Positions 6,575 through 12,104 of a stretch of 12,104 nt of DNA are shown piece by piece (positions within the stretch are counted from its first letter, which is position 1; each line of letters opens with the position of its first letter). This DNA comes from DAOMFM01 sp035429825. Lineage in GTDB: Bacteria > Acidobacteriota > Blastocatellia > UBA7656 > JADIYM01. Where the stretch lies: contig JBGAKX010000132.1 in assembly GCA_044224215.1 (NCBI GenBank), positions 1 to 12,104 of the forward strand, in the 5' to 3' direction. The notes below the pieces were generated by a model. That model was not told the DNA's origin. It saw only the letters and a list, made by a program, of their open reading frames with translations, and made no database searches. Made by a program: the position numbers and the translations under genes.

Positions 6575-7036
6575 CTAGGCCCGAGAGGCCTGCTCGGCTT
6601 CGATGGCGTCGACCTTTGCCGAGCGGCGTCTGTGGCGCTCTTCGGTCGAAAACGTGGCGCTCATGTAGGAACGGACGAGCTCGAGCGCGAGCTCGAACCC
6701 GACGATGCGGGCCCCGAGGCACAGCACGTTCATGTTGTCGTGCTCGACGCCCTGGCGTGCCGAGTAGGTGTCGTGGCACAGGCACGAGCGAATTCCGCGG
6801 AACTTGTTCGCGGTAATGGCGACGCCGACGCCGCTGCCGCAGATCAGGATCCCCCGGTCGGCCTCACCCTTCTGGATCGCTTCGGCGACCGAGCGGGCAT
6901 AGTCGGGATAGTCGTCCGCCGCGCTGCCGTCGTGCGTTCCGAAATCGAGCACTTCGTGGCCGAGGGCCTGGATCTGGGCGATGACCTTCTCGTTGAGCGG
7001 ATACCCGCCGTGGTCGCATCCAATGGCTACTTTCAT
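6575..7036 (-). CDS. rpiB: Ribose-5-phosphate isomerase B
   Basis: It interconverts ribose-5-phosphate and ribulose-5-phosphate in the cytoplasm. The 153-residue protein fits the RpiB/LacAB family: GCDHGG (6-11), DYPDYA (42-47), GILICGSGVGVAITANK (62-78), CHDTYSARQGVEHDNMN (87-103) and LGARI (108-112). Cys66 sits where the E. coli-type RpiB catalytic cysteine does, so this is the cysteine subtype rather than the glutamate subtype of actinobacteria. His88 and Arg94 lie in the expected phosphate and ring-opening region. The final 25 or so residues are charged and not conserved. The ATG at 7034-7036 has only a weak AAGGG about 10 bases upstream. It is the first gene of a probable operon with tal-pgi. 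Confidence 0.96.
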   Translation of the reverse strand: MKVAIGCDHGGYPLNEKVIAQIQALGHEVLDFGTHDGSAADDYPDYARSVAEAIQKGEADRGILICGSGVGVAITANKFRGIRSCLCHDTYSARQGVEHDNMNVLCLGARIVGFELALELVRSYMSATFSTEERHRRRSAKVDAIEAEQASRA

Positions 7037-7055
7037 GGTTTAGAACCCTTTTTTC

Positions 7056-7090
7056 GGCCGCAGATGAACGCAGATTTCGCGGATCAGAGC
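7056..7090. repeat. Degenerate dispersed repeat (ATGAACGCAGAT family), copy 2
   Basis: GGCCGC (7056-7061) and ATGAACGCAGAT (7064-7075) match the left-edge copy at 84-103 in order and orientation. Variants TTCGCGGAT and CAGAGCGGA follow. It lies in the rpiB leader region, about 20-55 bases upstream of its start codon. Confidence 0.55.
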
Positions 7091-7125
7091 GGACACCTGA
7101 AGCGGCGGTGACGGTGAGCGGGGAG

Positions 7126-7141
7126 GCGGACCTGGGTCCGC
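7126..7141. promoter_or_regulatory. Perfect 7-bp inverted repeat in the divergent intergenic region
   Basis: GCGGACC and GGTCCGC are separated by TG. The site lies between the divergent rpiB and P-type ATPase genes and could be an operator for a dimeric regulator or a hairpin. Apart from this and the repeat at 7056-7090, nothing clear is visible in 7037-7226. Confidence 0.35.
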
Positions 7142-7226
7142 GCAAGGATGTCAGTGAGCGAGAACCTGGACAGGCCGCCAGAGTATGAGAAAAGCGCGCC
7201 CGTTACAAGCGGGGACTAGGCCCTCG

Positions 7227-7255
7227 TTGACTCGCCGCACGCCCCGTCCCACAAT
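7227..7255 (+). promoter_or_regulatory. Candidate sigma-70 promoter of the P-type ATPase gene
   Basis: TTGACT (7227-7232, 5 of 6) is followed after 17 bases by CACAAT (7250-7255, 4 of 6). Transcription would begin near 7262, only about 10 bases before the ATG at 7272. That implies a very short leader, and it would rule out the upstream start at 7185. Confidence 0.35.
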
Positions 7256-7271
7256 CGCCCTCCAGCCCTTC

Positions 7272-9809
7272 ATGACGTCGCAACACACCACCGCGCAGAC
7301 GGCCGAACCATTCTGGTCCGCCCCGGGCGACGAAGTTCTCTCGACGCTCGAATCGTCGCGAACAGGGCTCTCGACTCCCGAAGCCGCGCGCCGGCTCACC
7401 CGCTACGGCCCAAACCGCCTCGCGCCGCCCGAAGCCCACTCGCGACTCCGCCTGCTGCTCGCGCAGTTCCGCAGCCCCATCACGCTGCTCCTCGTCGTGG
7501 CCGCCGGGTTGTCGCTCGCGGTCGGCGAACAGATCGACGGCTCGATCATCCTCGGGATCATCGTGGTGAGCGGTCTGCTCGGCTACTGGCAGGAACAGCG
7601 GGCCGCCGACGCCGTCGCGTCGCTGCTCGAAATGGTCCAGACGCGGACCACGGTTCTGCGCGACAGCACACCCGGGCAGGTTCCCGTCGAGGCCGTCGTG
7701 CCGGGCGACGTTGTGGTTCTTGCCGCAGGCGACACGATCCCGGGCGACGCCCGCATCCTCGACGAGAAGGACCTGTTCGTCGACGAGGCCGCGCTTACCG
7801 GCGAATCGTTCGCGGCCGAAAAACGCGTCGACGTCGTCGCGGCGGACGCCGAGCTACGCGAACGCACGAACGCGGTCTTTTTTGGAACGCACGTGATCAG
7901 CGGGTCCGCCACGGCCGTCGTCGTTACGACCGGCGTGAATACCGTGTTCGGCCGCATCTCGTCGGAGCTCTCCAAAAAGGCCCCTTCGACGGAGTTCGAG
8001 ATCGGCGTGCGCCACTTCGGCTACCTGCTGCTCGACATCGCGGTCGTGATGTCGCTCGCGATCTTTGCCATCAACGTCGCGTTCCACCGGCCGGTGCTCG
8101 ATTCGCTGCTGTTCACGCTTGCGCTCGCGGTGGGCCTCACTCCACAGCTCCTGCCGGCGATCGTCAGCGTCACGCTCGCCGAGGGGGCCCGCAGCATGGC
8201 GCGCGCCGAGGTGATCGTGCGGCGGCTGACCTCGATCGAGGACATCGGCGGCATCACGATCCTCTGCACCGACAAGACCGGCACGCTGACCGAGGGCGTC
8301 GTGGAGATCGACACGGCCGTCGGTGTCGACGGCGAGGCCAGTGAGAAGACGCGCCTGTTCGTCTATCTGAATGCCGTCCACGAGACCGGCTACTCCAACC
8401 CGATCGACGACGCGATCCGGCGCACGCCGGTTGTCGGGTCCGACGCGTTTCACAAGGTCGACGAAGTGCCGTACGACTTTGCGAGGAAGCGGCAGAGCGT
8501 TGCCGTCGCCGACGCCGACCGCGTGCTGCTGATCACAAAGGGCGCGCTCTCCAACATTCTCGACGTGTGCACGATGGCCGAGCTGACGGATGGTTCCGTT
8601 ACGCCGCTCGAGCCGCACCGGGCCCGGATTCAGGCGGAATTCGAAGCGCGAAGCCGCCAGGGAAACCGCTGTCTCGGCGTCGCGTACCGGCAGATCGAAG
8701 CGGGCGTGCCCGTCGACACGCGCGACGAGCGCGACATGGTCTTTCTCGGGCTACTGTGTCTCGCCGATCCGCCAAAGTCGGGAGCGATCGACAGCCTCGC
8801 GAGGCTCAAGAAGCTCGGCATCACGGTCAAGCTCGTGACCGGCGACAACCGGCTGGTGGCGGCAAAGATTGCGGGCGACACCGGGCTCAATGCGTCGTCG
8901 ATGCTCACTGGCGGCGAGATCTCGCGGCTCGCGGAAGCTGCGCTCGTGCGACGCGTCCGGCACGTCAGCGTCTTTGCGGAAGTCGACCCGAATCAGAAGG
9001 AGCGCATCATCCTCGCGCTCAAGAAGTCGGGGCTCGCCGTCGGCTACCTGGGCGACGGCATCAACGATGCGGCCGCGCTTCACGCCGCCGACGTCGGGAT
9101 CTCGGTCGACACGGCCGTCAACGTGACCAAGCAGGCTGCCGACATCGTCCTGCTGCGCAAGGACCTCGGCGTGCTCGTCGACGGCGTACGCGAAGGCCGC
9201 CGCGCGTTCGCCAACACGCTGAAGTATGTCTTCATCACGACGAGCGCGAACTTTGGCAACATGTTCTCGATGGCGGGCGCATCGCTGTTCGCCGAGTTCC
9301 TGCCGATGCTGCCGATGCAGATCCTGCTGCTGAACGTGCTCAGCGACCTGCCGGCGATGGCGATCGCGTCGGACCGGCTCGACGACGAGCTCGTCGCGCG
9401 GCCGCGGCGGTGGAACGTTCGCTCGATCGGCCAGTTCATGATGACGTTCGGGCTGATCAGCTCGGTGTTCGACTTTCTGACGTTCTTCACGCTGCTCGCG
9501 CTCGGGACGTCGGCGGCGCTGTTTCGCGCGGGGTGGTTCCAGGAGTCGCTGCTTTCGGAGTTGTTGATCCTGCTGGTGATCCGGACGCGGCGGCCATTCT
9601 TCAAGAGTCGCCCGGGGACGGTATTGCTGGTGCTGAGCCTTGTCGTCGGGGTGGCATCGATGCTGCTGCCGTATCTGCCGTTTGCGGGCGCGCTCGGCTT
9701 CGCGCCGATCCCGCTCGGGTTGTGGGGAATCCTGGCGGTGATCCTCGGGGCGTACGTATTGACGTCAGAGCTGGCAAAGCGCGTGTTCTTCAAGCGCGTG
9801 CATTTGTGA
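7272..9809 (+). CDS. mgtA: P-type ATPase, Mg2+-transporting (P3B/MgtA-like)
   Basis: A cytoplasmic-membrane pump that moves a cation, most likely Mg2+ inward, at the cost of ATP. Numbering from the ATG at 7272 (845 residues): N-terminal cation-ATPase domain 13-60; hydrophobic M1-M2 about 70-105; actuator TGES (176-179); M3-M4 about 250-300 with VGLTPQLLPAIVSV (287-300), typical of the Mg2+ group; phosphorylation site CTDKTGTLTEG (Asp334); KGA (423-425); DPPK (499-502); TGDN (523-526); hinge GDGINDAAAL (594-603); M5 SANFGNMFSMAGASLF (658-673); M6 SDLPAMAIASDRLD (691-704); and M7-M10 to the end. An in-frame ATG at 7185 would add 29 residues, but those are Arg/Pro-rich, use AT-richer rare codons and have no ribosome site. 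Exact ion choice is inferred. The gene stands alone, diverging from rpiB. Confidence 0.93.
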   Translation: MTSQHTTAQTAEPFWSAPGDEVLSTLESSRTGLSTPEAARRLTRYGPNRLAPPEAHSRLRLLLAQFRSPITLLLVVAAGLSLAVGEQIDGSIILGIIVVSGLLGYWQEQRAADAVASLLEMVQTRTTVLRDSTPGQVPVEAVVPGDVVVLAAGDTIPGDARILDEKDLFVDEAALTGESFAAEKRVDVVAADAELRERTNAVFFGTHVISGSATAVVVTTGVNTVFGRISSELSKKAPSTEFEIGVRHFGYLLLDIAVVMSLAIFAINVAFHRPVLDSLLFTLALAVGLTPQLLPAIVSVTLAEGARSMARAEVIVRRLTSIEDIGGITILCTDKTGTLTEGVVEIDTAVGVDGEASEKTRLFVYLNAVHETGYSNPIDDAIRRTPVVGSDAFHKVDEVPYDFARKRQSVAVADADRVLLITKGALSNILDVCTMAELTDGSVTPLEPHRARIQAEFEARSRQGNRCLGVAYRQIEAGVPVDTRDERDMVFLGLLCLADPPKSGAIDSLARLKKLGITVKLVTGDNRLVAAKIAGDTGLNASSMLTGGEISRLAEAALVRRVRHVSVFAEVDPNQKERIILALKKSGLAVGYLGDGINDAAALHAADVGISVDTAVNVTKQAADIVLLRKDLGVLVDGVREGRRAFANTLKYVFITTSANFGNMFSMAGASLFAEFLPMLPMQILLLNVLSDLPAMAIASDRLDDELVARPRRWNVRSIGQFMMTFGLISSVFDFLTFFTLLALGTSAALFRAGWFQESLLSELLILLVIRTRRPFFKSRPGTVLLVLSLVVGVASMLLPYLPFAGALGFAPIPLGLWGILAVILGAYVLTSELAKRVFFKRVHL

Positions 9810-9820
9810 TCTGCGTGTCG

Positions 9821-9924
9821 CACAACCCGCAAACCAGAGCCGGATGCGGTAGCGCCCGGTCCATCCGTCAGGCACAACCCGCGAACCAGAGCCGGGTGCG
9901 GTAGCGCCCGGTCCATCCGTCAGG
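9821..9924. repeat. Two tandem 52-bp copies of the REP-like repeat
   Basis: Copies at 9821-9872 and 9873-9924 differ at two positions only. Each starts CACAACCCGC and ends CCATCCGTCAGG. The second contains arms CCGGGTGC (9892-9899) and GCGCCCGG (9904-9911) around a GGTA loop. In the first copy one stem pair is broken by a G-to-A change. They lie just after the ATPase stop, so as RNA they could form the 3' hairpins of that message. Confidence 0.93.
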
Positions 9925-9942
9925 AGGGTTCATTTGAAAGTC

Positions 9943-9989
9943 GGGCCGAGCCCTACCGGGCCCGGCTCTGGTTCATCGGTTGATTGACC
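9943..9989. repeat. Diverged, inverted copy of the REP-like repeat
   Basis: CCCGGCTCTGGTTC (9961-9974) is the perfect complement of 9883-9896 in the tandem copy. The rest aligns with gaps and substitutions, and there is a perfect palindrome, CCGGGCCCGG (9956-9965). The element ends GATTGACC, as the 6535 copy begins, which places the -35 box of the next gene inside the repeat. Confidence 0.75.
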
Positions 9990-10012
9990 CGCTCTCGACT
10001 CTGTCAGATAGT
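9984..10012 (+). promoter_or_regulatory. Candidate sigma-70 promoter of the DUF1254 lipoprotein
   Basis: TTGACC (9984-9989, 5 of 6) and GATAGT (10007-10012, 4 of 6) are exactly 17 bases apart. This predicts a start near 10019 and a leader of about 30 bases. It is the best promoter match in the window. Its -35 element is the last part of the inverted repeat copy. Confidence 0.5.
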
Positions 10013-10049
10013 AATTGGCCGGCGTAGATCCCGACACAACGAGGACAGG

Positions 10050-11507
10050 ATGAGACACCAACCGCAAAGACGACGGGCGGCACTCGCCGTGGCAATGCTG
10101 CTCGGCTCGCTCGTGCTCGCCGGCTGCTCGCAGGAAGCAAAGAAGGAACCCGCTCCGGGAACGACGGGCGCCCCCACGCTTTCCTCCGCCGACATCGACA
10201 ACATCGTGCGCCGGTCGTACCAGTACATCGCCATGTACAACACGAACAACAAGTTCGCGCTGGACAAGACCAACCCGATGAACAGCGGCGGCTACAACAA
10301 GATCTACAAGGCCACAGAACTTGCCAACGCGGACGTGAAGGCGCTCGCCCGGCCGAACAACGACACGCTCTACCAGCTTGCGATGCTCGACCTGCGCGAC
10401 GAGCCGATGATCCTCGACGTGCCGTCGTTCGACACGCAGTACGCCTCGATGGAGACCTCCGCGTACGACGGCTACATCGGCATCCCGCTGGCGACGAGTG
10501 AGGGTGATTTCAAGAAACCGGTGAAGCTCCTGTTCTACTCGGCGCGCACCAAGGGCTTCAAGACCGGCGACAAGATCGACGGCATCGACAAGTACGTCGA
10601 GATGACCGGCGACTTTGCCGTGGCGTTTCTGCGGTTGATGCCGGAGTCCAGCAATCCCGCAAAACACGCCGCCATCATCAAGCAGATTGGCCTGCTGAAG
10701 CTCCTGGGGCTGTCCGAATTCCAGGGCAAGCCGGCTCTCACGCCGAGCGCGGTCAACTTCCCCGCATTCGGCGCGACCGACGAGGACGTATACGGCACCA
10801 ACCTGCTCGAAGTGATGCAGTTCGTCTTCAACTCGACGACGTTCGATCCGGCGAACGAGCTCGACCAGGGCGTGCTCGCCGCGTTCAAGCCGCTCGGCGT
10901 CGAACCGGGCAAGACGTACGATGCCTCAAAGGTGGCCAAGATCGACAATGCCGCGTTCCGCCAGTCGTGTGTGGCGCTCAAGGCGGCCAACGTCGCCATC
11001 ATGCAGGACCCGGCCAAGGCCCTCGCGTTGCTGCTGAAGGCGTTTCTGCCAAAGGGCAAGATGGACCTCGACACGCTCATCTTCCAGAACGTCATCGGCC
11101 CGGCGGGTCAGCCAGCCAGTCAGGCGCTCTATCTTCCGGTCCATTCATCGGATGGCAAGCCGATGAATGCCCAGAACGACTATGTCATGAAGATGACAAA
11201 GGACCAGCTGCCGCCGGCGCTCGCATTCTGGTCGCTGACGCTCTATGACACCGACCACGGGTTCTTCATTCCGAACAAGGAGAACAAGTACTCGGTGGGC
11301 CAGAACGCCGGATTCAAGCTCAACGCCGAGGGCGGGATCGAGATCCACATCGCGGCGGTGAAACCGGACGGTGTTCCGCCCGAGAACTGGCTGCCGATCA
11401 ACCGCGGGGATATCGGGATCAGCCCGATGTTCCGGCTCTACGCCCCGGATCTCGCCAAGGCGAAGACCTGGACCGAGCCGACGATGGAGATCGTCCCGGC
11501 GAAGTAG
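10050..11507 (+). CDS. Lipoprotein with DUF1254 and DUF1214 domains
   Basis: A 485-residue exported lipoprotein. The signal is RRR followed by a hydrophobic core and LVLAGC, giving lipidated Cys26. The ATG at 10050 is chosen because GAGG (10041-10044) lies 5 bases upstream and the signal peptide then has normal length. The frame is open from 9984, but those extra residues are Arg-rich and overlap the promoter. Residues about 45-150 show the DUF1254 pattern: YIAMYN (59-64), RPNNDTLYQLAMLDLR (101-116) and MILDVP (120-125). Residues about 385-470 show DUF1214: FWSLTLYDTDHGFFIPN (393-409), EIHI (444-447 region), ENWLP and FRLYAP. The function of this family is not settled. Some members sit near transport or envelope genes. 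Single-gene unit. Confidence 0.93.
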   Translation: MRHQPQRRRAALAVAMLLGSLVLAGCSQEAKKEPAPGTTGAPTLSSADIDNIVRRSYQYIAMYNTNNKFALDKTNPMNSGGYNKIYKATELANADVKALARPNNDTLYQLAMLDLRDEPMILDVPSFDTQYASMETSAYDGYIGIPLATSEGDFKKPVKLLFYSARTKGFKTGDKIDGIDKYVEMTGDFAVAFLRLMPESSNPAKHAAIIKQIGLLKLLGLSEFQGKPALTPSAVNFPAFGATDEDVYGTNLLEVMQFVFNSTTFDPANELDQGVLAAFKPLGVEPGKTYDASKVAKIDNAAFRQSCVALKAANVAIMQDPAKALALLLKAFLPKGKMDLDTLIFQNVIGPAGQPASQALYLPVHSSDGKPMNAQNDYVMKMTKDQLPPALAFWSLTLYDTDHGFFIPNKENKYSVGQNAGFKLNAEGGIEIHIAAVKPDGVPPENWLPINRGDIGISPMFRLYAPDLAKAKTWTEPTMEIVPAK

Positions 11508-11510
11508 GCG

Positions 11511-11530
11511 GTCGACGCTTTTCCGTCGGC
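11511..11530 (+). terminator. Hairpin between convergent genes
   Basis: GTCGACG (11511-11517) and CGTCGGC (11524-11530) pair over 7 positions with one G-U wobble around CTTTTC. The hairpin starts 4 bases after the DUF1254 stop codon, inside the 31-base gap between the convergent genes. No T-run follows, so it may only stabilise the 3' end. Confidence 0.35.
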
Positions 11531-11538
11531 AGGTCGAG

Positions 11539-12039
11539 TCAGCGCAGCACGCGCTCGATCTGCCGGCGGAAACCCGCGTAGTACGCGGCGCCCCACATCG
11601 GCGTCTGGTCAAAGTACACGAGCTGGCCGGTGGAGACGTCGAACACGACGCGCATCTCGCCCGAGGACCAGTGTTTGGGGGGCGTGGTCGTGCGGACCCA
11701 CTCCGCCGCCTGCGGGTGGAGGCCGGAGGTGATTGCGACCGCAAAGCACCAGACGCTCTCGAAGAAGCCGCACGGCAACGGGACGACCTTGGACTGGATC
11801 GCGTAGCGGTAGGCGGCGTCGCTGAATGCGGCGAGCGCTTCCGGGGTCAGGACGGGCACGTCGCCGAACACGAAGAACGTTTCGGCCATCCCGAACTTCG
11901 AGATTTCGAAGCGGCTGCGGTGTGCGGCAAAACGGAAGTTCCACGGCCGGTACTGCTGTTCGTGCATCGGCGTGAATGCGTCGGCGGCAAGCAGTGGGTG
12001 GACGTATTGCTGGAGCCACGTGTCGGGGTTGTTGGACAT
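11539..12039 (-). CDS. Protein of unknown function (166 aa)
   Basis: Not recognised. The start is well fixed: the minus strand reads AGGAGGTGAC directly before the ATG (12037-12039), a near-perfect anti-16S match. The protein is rich in aromatic residues and has no signal peptide or membrane segment, so it is probably cytoplasmic. Stretches likely to be conserved are FFVFGDVPVLTPEALAAFS (55-73), the Cys-containing PLPCGFFESVWCFAVAIT (87-104) and TPMWGAAYYAGFRRQIE (146-162). A run of alternating hydrophobic residues with TGQLVYFD (137-144) suggests a beta-sheet. It converges on the DUF1254 gene with a 31-base gap and shares no visible pathway with it. Confidence 0.85.
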   Translation of the reverse strand: MSNNPDTWLQQYVHPLLAADAFTPMHEQQYRPWNFRFAAHRSRFEISKFGMAETFFVFGDVPVLTPEALAAFSDAAYRYAIQSKVVPLPCGFFESVWCFAVAITSGLHPQAAEWVRTTTPPKHWSSGEMRVVFDVSTGQLVYFDQTPMWGAAYYAGFRRQIERVLR

Positions 12040-12050
12040 GTCACCTCCTC
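12040..12050 (-). promoter_or_regulatory. Very strong ribosome binding site of the 166-aa protein
   Basis: The minus strand reads GAGGAGGTGAC and then ATG. AGGAGGTGA pairs with essentially the whole anti-Shine-Dalgarno, with a short spacer. It is the strongest site in the window. Confidence 0.85.
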
Positions 12051-12063
12051 ACAAAAGGAACCG

Positions 12064-12094
12064 CACGCAAAGACGCAGAGATGCAAAGTCGCGG
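12064..12094. repeat. Degenerate ACGCAAAG array at the right edge
   Basis: Three 8-mers, ACGCAAAG, ACGCAGAG and ATGCAAAG (12065-12088), are followed by TCGCGGAG. The unit and the preceding CACGCAAAG are the same as in the left arm of the inverted repeat at 3550-3629, in the same orientation. It lies just upstream of the 166-residue gene. Whether an inverted partner follows cannot be seen because the window ends. Confidence 0.7.
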
Positions 12095-12104
12095 AGAATA
12101 ATAC

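Noticed and set aside
2857..6816. A 3960-base open frame on the plus strand, antisense to most of tal-pgi and the peptidase
   Set aside because: Its product is Arg/Asp/His-rich with no recognisable domain, and it lies opposite two genes with clear family motifs. High third-position GC in those genes removes stops on the opposite strand.
7185..7271. Upstream ATG that would extend the ATPase by 29 residues
   Set aside because: The extension is Arg/Pro-rich, uses codons (AGA, TTA, AGG, ACT) rare in the body of the gene, has no ribosome site, and overlaps the candidate promoter at 7227-7255.
8567..9904. Open frame overlapping the second half of the ATPase gene on the same strand
   Set aside because: It lies in another frame of a gene with all P-type ATPase motifs, and its product is Arg/Ala-rich without domains.
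9821..9989. CRISPR array
   Set aside because: Only two adjacent copies exist with no spacers between them, plus an inverted copy. There are no cas genes in the window.
9984..10049. Upstream start of the DUF1254 lipoprotein frame
   Set aside because: It would put an Arg-rich tail before the signal peptide and overlaps the promoter. The ATG at 10050 has GAGG at a proper distance.

Overview
The window is GC-rich (roughly 64-66% by eye) and almost fully coding. It looks like a soil-type Acidobacteriota chromosome, perhaps Vicinamibacteria-like. That guess rests on the transaldolase/phosphoglucose-isomerase fusion, the Tat-exported P1 peptidase, the DUF1254/DUF1214 lipoprotein and the short GC-rich dispersed repeats between genes. 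It comes from reading, not from a database match. Eight genes are convincing. No rRNA, tRNA, CRISPR array, transposase or phage gene was seen.

Left block, all on the minus strand (7036 down to 159). rpiB and a 953-residue transaldolase-glucose-6-phosphate isomerase fusion form a small sugar-phosphate unit that interconverts pentose and hexose phosphates. Next come three translationally coupled genes: a Tat-exported DmpA/P1-family peptidase, an unrecognised 202-residue protein, and the tRNA t6A enzyme Sua5. They are joined by 4-base ATGA and GTGA overlaps. A separate small lipoprotein-like gene with LEA-like 11-residue repeats closes the block.

Right block. A P-type ATPase of the Mg2+-transport (P3B/MgtA-like) group diverges from rpiB. 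It is followed by a lipoprotein with DUF1254 and DUF1214 domains, which faces a convergent 166-residue protein of unknown function carrying a very strong ribosome binding site.

The most unusual content lies between the genes. Four families of short repeats occupy the operon borders: (1) a 39-bp tandem unit with a 7-bp hairpin at the left edge; (2) degenerate stretches sharing ATGAACGCAGAT; (3) an 8-bp ACGCAAAG array that builds an 80-bp inverted repeat at 3550-3629 and recurs at the right edge; (4) a REP-like GC-rich element with a 27/27 inverted match between 6535-6561 and 9887-9913, two tandem 52-bp copies and a diverged inverted copy. No new multi-gene system was found. The best candidates for something undescribed are the REP-like element family and the unknown protein locked between the P1 peptidase and Sua5.
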